Source of the DNA: Adineta ricciae
Taxonomy: Eukaryota; Rotifera; Eurotatoria; Adinetida; Adinetidae
Assembly: GCA_905250025.1 (NCBI GenBank)
Contig: CAJNOJ010000049.1
Span: forward strand, 372,001 to 436,000
Direction: 5' to 3'
DNA: 64,000 nt
Shown here: positions 49,107 to 60,862 of the stretch, one piece after another
Position numbering within the stretch: position 1 is the first letter of the stretch
Layout: each line of letters starts with the position of its first letter
Position numbers and translations under genes: made by a program
Notes under the pieces: generated by a model
The model's input: the letters and a program-made list of their open reading frames with translations, nothing else
Databases searched by the model: none
What the model was told of the DNA's origin: nothing

Positions 49107-52100
49107 ATGAATATTTATGACATATCTCGACCAAGTTTCTGGACTTGTGATGGTTGTGATCGATCGATTCGGGATGGAGAATATCGACATAATTGTACGA
49201 TTTGCGAAGATTTTGATTATTGTGAACAATGCGCTAACACCATCAGTCCACCACATCCTCATCCGATGAGAGAAGAACTTGCCTATGGACGAATACCGAA
49301 AAGCAGTATCACTGCAGTCGATATGGCAACGGGTATTGAAAAAGCTTTTGATATGTATTGTAATCGTCCTTGCATGGGTATCCGAGATATCGACAAGAGT
49401 AATCCTTCAGTATACTTGGATTCTTACACTTGGCTCACCTATAAAGTGATTGGTGATCGGACGAAAAATTTTGCAAACGGATTACGAAATTTAATTAAAC
49501 CACGTGGTTATCTTGGAATCTGTGCAGCAAATCGACCAGAATGGCTGATAACGGATTTTGCATGTATGCTACAAAGTATTATCACTGTACCTATTTACTG
49601 TTTGTTCGATAGTCGAGAAATGGCTTTTATTATTGATAATACTCAAATTTCAGTTATTGTTTGTGATAAAAAAATGTTGTCAAGATTTATTCAATTAGCA
49701 GCCAAATGTTCATCACTTCAGTATATCATCTGCATGGATCCAATCGATGCGACAATGTCGAGTGAGTATATACATTAATTGTATACTGAGTACTAAAAAT
49801 ATCATTCTAGTATCTGCGAACAGTAACGTGACTCTATGTTACATGGGTGATGTTGAAGAGCTCGGCGCGAACACACGATACGCACGTGTTAATACTAAAC
49901 CTTGTGATTGTTTAACGATTATATACACAAGTGGAAGTTCTGGTTTTCCAAAGGGTGCTATTATTTCTGAAGAAGCGTATCGAGCAACATTCGCCAATTG
50001 GTTTCTAGACTGTGTTTCATTGCGGGTGACTTTTAGTTATCGACCATTAGCTTGGGCAAGCGATCGTGATGCTGCTATTGGATCGTTTATTGGTGGTGGA
50101 CAGATTGGATTTTCAACAGGAGATGTCAATCGTTTAATCGAAGAAATAGCTCTTGTTCGACCAACACGATTTTCTGCACCGCCAAGTATTTGGAACAAAA
50201 TCTATGTTGAGTACAAAACGGCTGTGTCTGTAATCGATCCTCAACTTTCGCCTACTGAGAAAGAACGAGAAGAAGACCGCTTATTGAAACAATTCGCAAA
50301 ACTAATACCCACGCGGTGTAAAATACTAACCGTCGGCGGCGCGAAAGTTAGTCCAACAGTATGGAACTTCATGAAACGATGTTTTCGTGATTGTCGAATC
50401 AATGAATCCTATGGAATAACAGAGTGTGGAAGTGTAGCATATAATAATTTACTTGAAAACAATATTGAATACCGTCTCGAGTCCGTGCCTGAAATGGGTT
50501 ATACAATTGATGACAGGCCATATCCACGTGGAGAGATTCTCACGAAAACTACCCAAATGTTTTCAGGATATGTAAACAATCCTGAAGAAACTCGAGCATC
50601 ACTCACTAAAGATGGATTTTTTCGTACTGGTGATATCGTCGAAATACGGCAAAATGCTTCTGGACAACCAGACGTACAAGTAATCGATCGGAAGAAAAGT
50701 TTCTTCAAACTTTCTCAAGGACAATTCATCGCGCCCGAATATCTTCAAAGTATATATATTTGTAGTCCTTTCGTTGAACAAATCTACATTCATGGTGACC
50801 TACTAGCTGATACCATTTCGGCAGTGGTCGTGCCGAACCGTGCGTATGCCGAAAAGTTTATTCTCGATCACAATATACAGAATTTCGATATGAATAATCC
50901 CTGTCCACAGTTTTGTGATGCTGTTCTACAAGATCTGCGTTCGATCGCCAGGCAACAAGGATTGCGTGTGCATGAAATTCCATCACACCTTATCATCGAT
51001 TTTGAACCATTTACACCAGAAAATGGCCTATTGACTTCTTCATTCAAATCATGTCGACATAAACTAGCTGCATATTATGGCGATAGACTTCGAGCAGGAA
51101 AGACTATTGATCAGCGATTAAAGACCATCGTTGAAATAGCGACCGGTCAATCGTTGTCAATGGACAACGATGAACATTCATTATTTTCCAGTGGTGGAAA
51201 TTCGTTGACAGCTGTGAGATTGTCTCGTATGATCGAAAAAGATTTTGGAGTACCCGTGCCAATAGGTGTTCTTTTCGAACCGGATATGACTGTTGAGCGT
51301 TTGACAACTTTAATCACAGATCCATCTAAACTTTCATCGATGTCTCAACCGATCGTACATAAATTACTGAACGATTCTCAATTAGACTTGATTATTGATA
51401 AAAATAAACCAAAGAAAGTGGTCGATCTGCCATCGATAATATTCATTACTGGAACGACTGGATTCGTCGGCGCTTTTCTACTGGCTGAACTTCTAAAGAC
51501 TTATCCATCAAATTGTAAATTTATTTGTCTTGTGCGTTGTGAAAACTCTTCAGTAAATCTCATGGATCGTATTCAGGCAACAATGCGTTTCTATCAAATA
51601 TGGAAAGATGAATATCAGGAACGAGTTATCCCTTTACAAGGTGATTTATCTCAAACATATTTTGGATTAGACAATGAGCATTACGAATTACTTGCCAAGC
51701 AAGTCGATTTAATCTTTCATTGTGGTGCTACTGTCAATTTCGTGCTTCCATATAGTCAACTATATGGTCCTAATGTGTGTGGTACCCGAGAAATTATTCG
51801 ATTAGCCACGCATTCAACGGCTTTCATACCAGTGCAGTATATTTCAACAGTAAGTGTATTACCTGGTCATATTAAAGAAGAGATTTCAATTGATAACATT
51901 TCTCCACTCGGCTTAACCAGTGGTTATGGACAAAGCAAATGGGTAGCAGAGAAACTTATTACCAAAGCAAGTCAATTCGGCGTACCAGTTGTAATCTATC
52001 GTCTCGGCTCAATCTGTGCTGCGACAGATACAGGGGCGTGTAATAGAAATGATATTCATACATTACTGTTTGCTGCAATGATGAAATTAGGTGCTTATCC

Positions 52101-52509
52101 GAAACGACAAACGAATTGTTCTATACATGGGTTAGCCGTGGATTTTACTGCTAGGAGTATAGTCGGTTTGAGTCGTGTTCAACATGATCGAAATGGGAAA
52201 GTTTATCATGTGATTAATCCGGTCCATAGTGTTCTTTTCAAAGACATCGTTAATAGTATAAATCGTTGCTCGAGTCCATTAATTGGAGTTTCACATGATG
52301 TATGGCAAAAGAAAGTGAAGACAATCGTAAATGAGAGTAATTCGTTTGAATCTGCAGAAGATTTTCTACAAGAAAGTAATTTTACCGAAAACTCTCAAAT
52401 ATCTTCTCAGGAATATTCCAGCGCTATTTCTCATCTGAGATTCCCATCTTTCCACGCAGATTATCTATTTAAATGGATACATTTCATACAGAAAAACATA
52501 CTTCGCTGA
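49107..52509 (+). CDS. Carboxylic acid reductase-type enzyme: ZZ zinc finger + adenylation + carrier + thioester reductase
   Basis: Exons 49107-49761 and 49811-52509 (phase 1, GTGAGT...TCTAG) give 1,117 residues. Residues 12-52 form a ZZ-type zinc finger: C14, C17, C30, C33, C39, C42 and H50/H52. An ANL adenylation domain follows with IYTSGSSGFPKGA (about 256-268), ESYGITECGS, GEILTKTTQMFSGY, FFRTGDIVE and DRKKSFFKLSQG. The carrier domain has SSGGNSLTAVRL, with Ser683 as the phosphopantetheine site. The C-terminal NADPH-dependent thioester reductase has FITGTTGFVGAFLL (about 762), LQGDLSQ, YISTVSVLPG and SGYGQSKWVAEK (Tyr924, Lys928). Expected chemistry: ATP activates an acid, the carrier holds the thioester, and the reductase releases an aldehyde. 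The enzyme part resembles bacterial and fungal CAR/aminoadipate-reductase proteins; the ZZ finger is an unexpected addition. Substrate unknown. Needs a phosphopantetheinyl transferase in trans. Confidence 0.9.
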
Positions 52510-53417
52510 TTTTGTTTTTCAAAGACTTTACAGCATTAATTAGAACGACAAAACTTTAAACCAGATACGAAATTTACCAGACATTTTTTTATAACTGTAA
52601 AATTCCTCAATAAAACAAAAGTCGATCATCTTTTTCTTTTACATTTCCTAACAAAAACTACTTGTCGATACCATTTATATGATTCGTTCTTTAACCTTCG
52701 TTGAATAACATTCTACTTGTGGTATAAACCTACGATCAGTCGTCCAACTGTATCGATGTCGCGCATCACTTCTCGCTTAACATTTTCCTCTTCGCTTCAT
52801 ATTTATTTATTCAGCATTTGTTTGTAAATGTCCTTCGTTTACATATATTTATTCGACTGTCTGTTCAATCACTACTGAAGTAAATGAAAGAACCTTCAAA
52901 ATGACATACGGCCACATACTCGATCATTAAAAACAAAGTTTCGATCGATCTTCTCACCTACGAATACTCTCATCCACAATACACAACTGACGAAGAGATA
53001 GAGCGAAAAGGTTTTCGTCGTACGTATGTATCTCATTCAATCTCGGTGAATAGTCGCAGAATAAGCGAATGAAACGTAGACAATTGACAATTATAATGGA
53101 GTAACAACGTGAGGTGATGTAATCTAGTTGAGGAAAATATAGAAGTTATGACATGTGAACAAGAAAACCTGAAGAGAAAGTCAAACAATGGAAGAAAGAA
53201 AGAAAGAAAACGAATACGTGTGGATGATACCTTTAACAAAAATTCTGTCTTACCGCCAAGTGTTTTAAGTACGTGCCAGAACAGGTTCGCCTACATTTAC
53301 TTACGTCGTCTGTTATTATTATTTCTCTCGCTGTTTTTGTTCTGTTCTCTTACGAATCATGTGGTTATGTTTGTACGGTAAGAGAATAAAAATTTTCAAC
53401 GAGGTAGGAAGAGAAAT
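52510..53417. other. Intergenic between ZZ-reductase and FEM1
   Basis: 3' UTR of the reductase with AATAAA at 52609, then AT-rich DNA. The frame at 53148-53381 is Lys/Arg-rich, then hydrophobic, and has no support beyond being open; it may be FEM1 leader. Confidence 0.45.
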
Positions 53418-55439
53418 ATGCAAGTATGCAATGATAGTTTTCATAGTAATATGTCATTTAAATATTGTTGGACTAATAAAGATGAACTTATACATCGAGC
53501 CACTCGACAAGGTCGTGTCTTTTCATTGGAAACATATTTGAATCGTTATCCTCCTGAGAGTATCGATCAACTCTATGAATACGGTCGATCACGATGGACG
53601 CTTTTAATAGCTGCATGCTTTTATAAACATGAAAACATTGTACGTATGTTATTGCGTCGTTTCAAACCCGATGTGAATGCAGTTGGTGATGTTAAACTCG
53701 ATTTTGTTCATGAAGTTATGCACGGTATCTCAGCTTTATGGGTAGCTGTTGCTGTCGGACAATTTGATATTGTTAAATTATTACTCGAAGAAGGTAATGC
53801 CGATGTCAATCATTTATCAATTACACGTAGTTCACCATTACGTGCAGCATCATATATCGGTCGGCTCGATATCGCTCATTATTTAATTGAACACAATGCT
53901 GATATGCGATTAGTACGCGATGGAAATTATACAAATTTGATGTTAAGTGCATATCGTGAACACACACATATGTTAAAATATTTCCTCGATGAATTACAAT
54001 GTGATCCTAATGAATATGATCAAGATGGTCGAACGCCGTTACATTACGCGATTGATGGTGGTTCACTTAATTCTGTTCGATTATTATTAGAACGTGGAGC
54101 AAAAAATTCGTCACCTAGTCCAGTTACACCACTGATTTGGGCAGCATTGGAAGCAAGAGAAGATCTGGTTGATGCCTTTGAAAACTATTGTGCATCGGAT
54201 ATCGAATGGATCGAAGCGAGAGAATTACTCGGTGCAGCATACGCAAATATTGAATCGAAAAATTACAATCTGACTAAAGCGATCGAAAACTTAGGAAAAG
54301 CCTATCGATGGCGAACGGAAAAAAGTCTTTTGAAAGTAGTTCCATCATTTTCATCCGTTTCAGCATACAATCATTCGCACGAATGTCAAACATCACTTGA
54401 ATTCAATGAACTTCTTCGTAAATCCAATACTGAATTACATATCGAGTCATTACGTATCCAAGAAAGAATCTTAGGTCAGAAAAACAAACGATATCGTCAT
54501 GCTATTCGATTCTATGGTGCTATCTTAGCTGATACACATCAGTACGACCTTTCACTTCAGTTTTGGCTCTATGAACTTGATCTTCGACGTCAGCATCAGA
54601 TTCATTTCGATAAATGGCATCTACGAGATTTCATTCATGTCTTCTCTGAAATGATAATTAATGATAATGATCATATTCCCGAACATGCCATTCTACATAT
54701 TCTCAAAGCGCTAAATAATGAACTTTCCACTGGACGAAATAATGATCATAATCTTTTAACACTTTTCTATCTTATCACTATAATTAGTCACGTATGTACT
54801 ACTTAGACATAATCAATTTTCATTTTTCTGCTTTCGAATTTAGGTATCCGAAAATCAGAAAGTCGCAGTATCGATGAGAGATGTTTATCGAATGTTAGTC
54901 ATACTCGTTCGAAACTGTTATACAACCATTGGAAATTCGCAACATTGGACTCTCCTACATTTAAGTGTAATGACAGGATTACCATATGTAAATGATAGTC
55001 ACATTATCGCTTTATGCAAGTACGGATAGAATCCTTGTTCTCGTCTTAACACATATTTTATTTTTTTAATCTCTTCAGATATCCATGTCATAAAACAGTT
55101 GCTTTACTTCTTCATTGTGGTGCTTCGGTCGATGCAATTGATGCTGAACGGAATACTCCATTACATTTAATTGCTCAACGTAAAGATGATATCGAGAATG
55201 TTTTGTTTATTATAAATCTCCTTTGTGATGTGGGTCGCGCTCATTCCGATTGTGTCAATTCGCAAGGTCAAACACCACTTGAATCGGCATCGAGTATTCA
55301 TGTTAGAACGCATCTACAAGAAAAGATCGGGGTGAACCGGTTGAAATGCTTATGCGCTCGACTGATTCGCCAAAGGAACATTATGTTTGATAACTGTCAA
55401 TTTTCGTGCTCACTTGTGGACTTTATTAACAAACATTGA
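53418..55439 (+). CDS. FEM1: FEM-1 homologue (ankyrin-repeat substrate receptor of CUL2 ubiquitin ligase)
   Basis: Exons 53418-54791, 54844-55019 and 55079-55439 encode up to 636 residues, close to the family's usual 620-670. The start is ATG 53418; the in-frame ATG at 53451 (MSFKYCWTNKDEL) is also possible. N-terminal ankyrin repeats: RSRWTLLIAACFYKHENIVR, GISALWVAVAVGQFDIVKLL, SSPLRAASYIGRLDIAHYLI, YTNLMLSAYREHTHMLKYFL, RTPLHYAIDGGSLNSVRLLL. The FEM1 TPR-like middle has EARELLGAAYAN, ESLRIQERILG, IRFYGAILADTHQYDLSLQF and WLYELDLRR. C-terminal ankyrins (WTLLHLSVMTGLPYV, TVALLLHCGASVDAIDAERN) end in CLCARLIRQRNI. FEM1 proteins recruit C-degron substrates to CUL2-Elongin (family knowledge). 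Confidence 0.93.
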
Positions 55440-55636
55440 AGATAGATAAGGAGAAAATACAAACTACGAATTGCTTTGCGAGTCTATAGAGATTAGTCAG
55501 AGGAAAACAAGTAAGGGGTTTTTTTACATAGTTGATAAAGGAACAATTCGCTTTTTTTATTGGTTTTTATTATGTAAAAAAAGAGAAAAAGTTGTGTGTT
55601 TTGTTTAGTTCTGTGATGAGATTGAAAGACAATCAG

Positions 55637-57351
55637 TTAGGTAGTTCTTGCGTATTCATCATACGTATTTGAATCGGACATTCGGTCTCGAATATGGGCT
55701 AATTGATCGAATAAAATTCCATAATCATCTTTTCCGTAACGTGGTCGATTAGAAATAATCGGTTTGGGCAAACGATTTATTAATTGTTTATAATCAAGTA
55801 GATGGTAATAATTATCATCGTCATCGTTTGTATACCTCTCTTCCTGATCGTCTTCTAATGTATATTCCGGTTTTTTCGAACGACTTATCCGTGGTTGAAG
55901 ACCAACACATGAGCTCGAGTGCAGAAGGATCGGTAACAGTGACGCATCTCGTTTGAGTTTTAGTGATTGTGGAATATTGGATGAGCTTGATGATGCATAG
56001 GTGTACAGACGTGTTGTAACGTCGGCACTGGTTGATACTTGTCGCATGTGCGATATTCGTGTTTCTTGTTTGGTAAAGTTCGGTTGTTTTTTGTTCATTG
56101 CGGATGGGATGAGTAAGGAAAGACGAGAAGGTAATGTTTGTTTTGAACGTCCATTGTGAGTCATTTTATTTGATGTGTTTGCGTTTTTCTTTAAAAGAGG
56201 AGATGCACGAAGCGTAGCAGAATCGGAAGGAAGAGGCGGAGTAGGATGCGAAGATTGATGATTGACTCGGTAATTGCAAATATTGACTGTTTTATTGTGA
56301 TTTTGTTGTTGAGATCTCTGTTGTTTGCAATATTGAGAGCAAGTACTTGACGAATTACTTGTACTACCAAGTCCACTATCAGTTGAGTCACTTTTTGGAA
56401 GTGTCGACGAGCGCATTCGACAGCCGGAGATTTGAACTAAGTCAAGTGGTTTGAGTTTGTTTAATGATGGTAACGACGACGAGATTTCTTTGTTAACATG
56501 ACTGCTACTTTGATTTTCTTGATTGTCGGATGTCGTAGGAACTGACGTCTGTTATAAGAAGAAAAAGAAAGAAATGAATAAATCAGAAGTTTGATTGAAA
56601 CGTAGACATAGTCGGTGTTACACACGATCATGTGTAGAATTTTGATGAAGTTTTTTTGTCTTTGATTAAAAAAGAGGAATATTGTTTTCGATCGATTGAG
56701 ATTTGTTCTTGCTCGAGAAAATCATCATTATGATGAATATCAACGATTTACTAAGTATGCTTTTGAAAAAGGGAAAACAAATCGATGTTTTAAGTTGATC
56801 TGCATATTGTCAGAATGGGAAATAGATGAGAACATGTTTTCTTCACTTACTGGTTCTCCTAACAGTCGAATACTGTTCAGTGGGATGAATGGGATTGCAT
56901 CATCTGATTTGATTTGATTTTGTTTGATTACTTTTCGTAATTTCATCAAATCTTGTCGAATTTTAGAATGTAACGGATCCGTAACAACTGTCGTTTGACT
57001 ACAATCACTAACAGACGACACTTTCGAATCGACTAGTGAGTGTTTCGAAGACCAATTAGTGTTTTTCATCGAATCTTGAATGACAAGTAGATCGTCGGAA
57101 GGAAGTAGAGACAAAATCGATTGTTTCGAAGTCGCGACCTCTTGCCATTGTTTCTTCATTGAACGATACCGATGCAAACGCTGAGTGACACGCATATTGA
57201 AATGGTTCAAAGCCTTTTTCGTTGATGTCGCATGCGTTGCCAGGTTTATCAGAGGGTTTTCTGATTGATTTCCAAGCAATTGCTGAAGATCTGTCGCACA
57301 TAATGACGGACAAGATCTAATGGGCGGTACTTGACTATTTAATCTACTCAT
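55637..57351 (-). CDS. Unrecognised Ser-rich disordered protein
   Basis: Minus strand, ATG 57351 (MSRLNSQVPPIRSCPSLC) to a stop at 55637. At least two exons: 57351 to about 56850 ending LLGEPV before GTAAGT, then from roughly 56550 through TSVPTTSDNQE to the stop. The first exon has a helical, coiled-coil-like segment (FNMRVTQRLHRYRSMKKQWQ). The second is Ser/Gln/Arg-rich (DSTDSGLGSTSNSSSTCSQ) and ends with a conserved-looking helix YGILFDQLAHIRDRM. No catalytic or membrane features. It converges with FEM1, 197 bases apart. Family not recognised; could be a cytoskeletal or signalling adaptor, but this is only compositional. Confidence 0.68.
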
Positions 57352-59188
57352 TCAATATCTAGTCGAATGCGGGCCTCAGAGTTTCGCGTCTATTGTAATC
57401 CCGATGGTTTGCATCTCACCAGACAACTGATTACAATTGAATAAGTATGTATAAGAGAGAAGTCTTATTATACGGAATACATTTTCTAAAAAAATTTCAT
57501 TATATTTCTAATTCGAAAGAAAAAAAATAAAAACACTCAAGCGATGTTTTTCATCAATATTGAAAATATTCGACCTATTCACTATTATATTCGCTCATTG
57601 ACTACGAACGATTGTTAATAAAATCTATTTTGACAATATTCGTTGAGATTAATTATGCAACTGAAAAATACAAACAAGACATTTTTTTGTTTAAACAAAA
57701 AAAGGACCCGACGTAATGACACATTCTGCATTTGACATGCACAGTAGAAGAAAATTGCAAAGTTTTACGATGTAATTATGAGCAGAAGCTGATAATGAAT
57801 TTGTCGATAATGTTTTTCTCTTTCATATGCCAACATAGCTCGAATTCGAAGCAACACAACATTAATCTTCGCACTTTGTTCCCTCACCAATACAGACAAT
57901 CTCTTGACATTTGTATTAAAATGTTCTTTGTCAGTATCTATCCGGTATTTAACATTGTACAACAAAGTTTCTCAGGGCAATTTCTCCGATAAAACTAATT
58001 GCTGTTTAGTCAGTTATCGTGAAAAGTTAACTTAGTTCTTATAGATAGATTTTTTAAATAGGATACATCGAAGTTAAATCAACGGTTTGCTCTATCTTGA
58101 TTATGTTTATATATATTCGTACTGAATGACCGTATTAGCATGGAGAAAATGAAGATTGTTCGTTTTTTCCTTTCGTTCTTGTTGATGAGATGAGGCGGAA
58201 AAAACGGTACGTTTGTTTCGGTGTGAAACGTACATAGTACATTGATGACAGAGGACAAGTTCGGAACATTTCCTCAGTTTTTGAAATTTACTAAAACAAA
58301 CGACGTATGTTTTTTTTTCTTTGCCTAGAAACAACGTTCGTTGATCAACCAATAGAAAAATGAGATGTCATTCGATTAAGATTTTCAAGCATTTTGTTGA
58401 TCGATTTTAGTTTTTTTTTGTATGAAAAAATCTAGTCAATATTATTATTACTATTTTATTGAAATAGAAGGAAGAAAAAATAGAACGAGAAGAAAAGAAA
58501 AAGAAGAGAAAAATATATGCACTTATACGCATCTACAGGTGAACTCGGGGCGTCGGCTTCTCGCGCACGAAACTTACCATCAGCTCTTTTTATTTTATTC
58601 GCTTCTCTTCTTCTCTCTTCTCTTTTCAGGCAATCATCTATATTAAAGCGACTGCCATCGTTATTGATGTTAAATGTGACCAACGAGATTCAGAAGAGGA
58701 TCAGTAAGCTTGAATATATTTTCGAAAATTCGTGAAGGTATCTCATTGTTGATCATCGTTTCTCTCCGCTTCACTTCACGTAAACATGTTTATGTAGATT
58801 TGAAATTAATCGAGGCCGTTTTCGAGTCGTTCTTTTTTTGTTCTTATCAACGGAATGCAGCAGCGATGTCAATAGGGCACTAGAACAATAAATCAATCAT
58901 CTACTCGAACAGCTGTTACAAAAGATGCATTGAAAAATCAAGAATTCGGTAACAATGGGTAGAAACAATCCGAACATTGTTCCGATAGAGTTTTTTCTTC
59001 TATTTTCATTAAACTCTGTAAGAAAACATCGTTTATTATTTTATGAGTAGAAATTCTCTTAAGCAAACAATCAGTTAGGAATATTGAGCTCCAAAACGTA
59101 AAAGAATGTCAAATATTCTTTTTCTCTCGACTAGTTGATTGTTATTACACAACAGTTTCGTCAGTTTTAGATCATTAGAAGAAGAATC
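57352..59188. other. Intergenic upstream of the PAQR gene
   Basis: 1.8 kb, AT-rich. A purine-rich stretch (AGAAAAGAAAAAGAAGAG at about 58490) and a pyrimidine-rich CTTCTCTCTTCTCTTTTCAG (58610-58629) could be intron ends of a 5' leader. Frames here are shadows. Confidence 0.4.
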
Positions 59189-60268
59189 ATGCTCGATACC
59201 ACTCGTTTTGCTTATTATGTTCCAACTCTGTCGTTCTCTTTCGAACATGATATACGAGCGCGATTTCAACGTCTCCATCTTCGCGCTCAATCTCTATTCA
59301 TCTCCTTACAAAGCATGTCGAAATATCCATGTACAGCAAACGATGTTCCAGCCATATTTCGCGAACCATTCATCAGACGAGGATATCGTTCTATACACAA
59401 ACCATGGTCTTACTATTGGAAATCATTATTTCATAAACATAATGAAACCATCAACGTCTGGAGTCATCTACTAGGCATAGTGTACATGTTTTATCTCTTG
59501 TACTACTACAATCAACGTTTGAATTTCTTTGGAAATTCACATTCTTGGCCGTTCGCTGTCTCATTAGCTACAGCGACAATTATGTTTGCGTGTTCGGCAT
59601 TTGCACATTTATTACATTCGAAATCGGATAGTATTCATCGAACGTGTTTCGCTATTGACTATGTCGGTGTAAGTCTACATGGTTTTGGTTCGGGTTTTCT
59701 TCATATCTATTACTCGGCTCCTGAATGGTATTACAATAAAATCGAGTATCAGTACATATTCATACTTCTTCTGGTTGCTATTACTGCTTGTGTTCTTAAC
59801 TGTTTTGCTCAACATCATTATCGTCGACCTTATCCGCCGATGAAACGTGTGTGTCAATTTTTACCATGTGGAATTTTATGGGTCTATTCAGTGATACCAT
59901 TGATAGTTCGTTTGGTTCCAATGCAATTTCCATTAGACACGATTTCAATGTGTCATGCAGGACAAATGATATTTTTTATTATTGGCGCAACACTTTTTGC
60001 ATTCGATCTACCACAACGATTTTGTCCCGGTACATTAGATTTCTTCGGTCAAGGCCATCAATTATTTCATCTATGTATTTATTTTGTTACTATTTGTCAA
60101 ATGCACGGCGTGTTCTGGGATTATGAAGCATCTCGAACAATCATTGATCAACGAACAAAGCCAGATCTAATCTTTTGTGCCGGATCAATGATTTGTCTTA
60201 TATTATGCGATATCGTTGCGGTATGGACTTTTCGATATTGGCTTTGTGTAAAGAAACAAACTGATTAA
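59189..60268 (+). CDS. Progestin and adipoQ receptor family 7-TM protein (mPR-like)
   Basis: Single exon, ATG 59189 to TAA at 60266, 359 residues. The family start signature is DVPAIFREPFIRRGYRSIHK followed by SLFHKHNETINVWSHLLG, as in membrane progestin receptors (PAQR5/7/8 group). Seven to eight hydrophobic segments follow. Conserved metal-site residues are visible: SAFAHLLHSKSD...FAIDYVGVSL (Ser/His and Asp) and GTLDFFGQGHQLFHLC (HxxxH). In the family these bind zinc and suggest ceramidase-like hydrolase chemistry or steroid sensing. No introns, unlike most neighbours. The 50-residue N terminus before the signature is longer than typical; an internal ATG at 59315 (MSKYPCTANDVPAIF) is an alternative start. 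AATAAA at 60377. Confidence 0.9.
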   Translation: MLDTTRFAYYVPTLSFSFEHDIRARFQRLHLRAQSLFISLQSMSKYPCTANDVPAIFREPFIRRGYRSIHKPWSYYWKSLFHKHNETINVWSHLLGIVYMFYLLYYYNQRLNFFGNSHSWPFAVSLATATIMFACSAFAHLLHSKSDSIHRTCFAIDYVGVSLHGFGSGFLHIYYSAPEWYYNKIEYQYIFILLLVAITACVLNCFAQHHYRRPYPPMKRVCQFLPCGILWVYSVIPLIVRLVPMQFPLDTISMCHAGQMIFFIIGATLFAFDLPQRFCPGTLDFFGQGHQLFHLCIYFVTICQMHGVFWDYEASRTIIDQRTKPDLIFCAGSMICLILCDIVAVWTFRYWLCVKKQTD

Positions 60269-60376
60269 TCTCATTGGCTTTATGTAGGAAAATTATTTTT
60301 TAGATATTTTTCACACAGTTAACCTGGTGTCTTTGAAATATCTCTTTTTATACGATATTTTTCTATTTCGACTACT

Positions 60377-60382
60377 AATAAA
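60377..60382 (+). terminator. Poly(A) signal AATAAA
   Basis: Canonical hexamer 109 bases after the PAQR stop codon. Confidence 0.45.
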
Positions 60383-60862
60383 CATTCCTAATCAACACTG
60401 GAATGGACACGATGTGCTAATAGAATTCTACACAAGAACGTTCATGCCTTTTTCTGTCTGTTAAGATAATAATGAAACTTGTGAATAGTCAACTCTTATA
60501 TACATAGAATATTTCTTTTCTTTTACGTTTTAGACGTGTGAATGCGATTTATTAAGTATATAAAAAGAATGCTTGTTGAATAATTTCTTCAAATAGAACT
60601 TTGCATCAATCAATGACTGGGTGTGAACGTGAAAAATGCTGAACAATAGCAAAATGGAATATTAAATTGACTGAGATTTTTTCGGCAAAATGCAATGTTT
60701 TCTATTGACAACATTTCTTTTCGTAAAAAAAAGGTTAAATTGATTGACGTCAAATGAAAATCGAAATCTATTTTCGTGAGTGGCATGACATATAATTGAT
60801 TTGGACGGATCTGCGGGATGTATATATAAATCGAGTGCACATTTGGAATATCGTTAAAAACT
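60383..60862. other. Intergenic, no gene seen
   Basis: AT-rich spacer; TATATATAAAT at about 60820, 40 bases before the next ATG, could be a TATA-like element. Confidence 0.4.

Noticed and set aside
53148-53381. Possible extra N-terminal exon for FEM1
   Set aside because: The FEM1 family starts with the ankyrin block already encoded from 53418/53451; this frame is Lys/Arg low complexity followed by a hydrophobic run.
58422-58735. Tyr/Lys-rich and hydrophobic frames upstream of the PAQR gene
   Set aside because: Driven by purine/pyrimidine tracts; no domain and overlapping frames on both strands.
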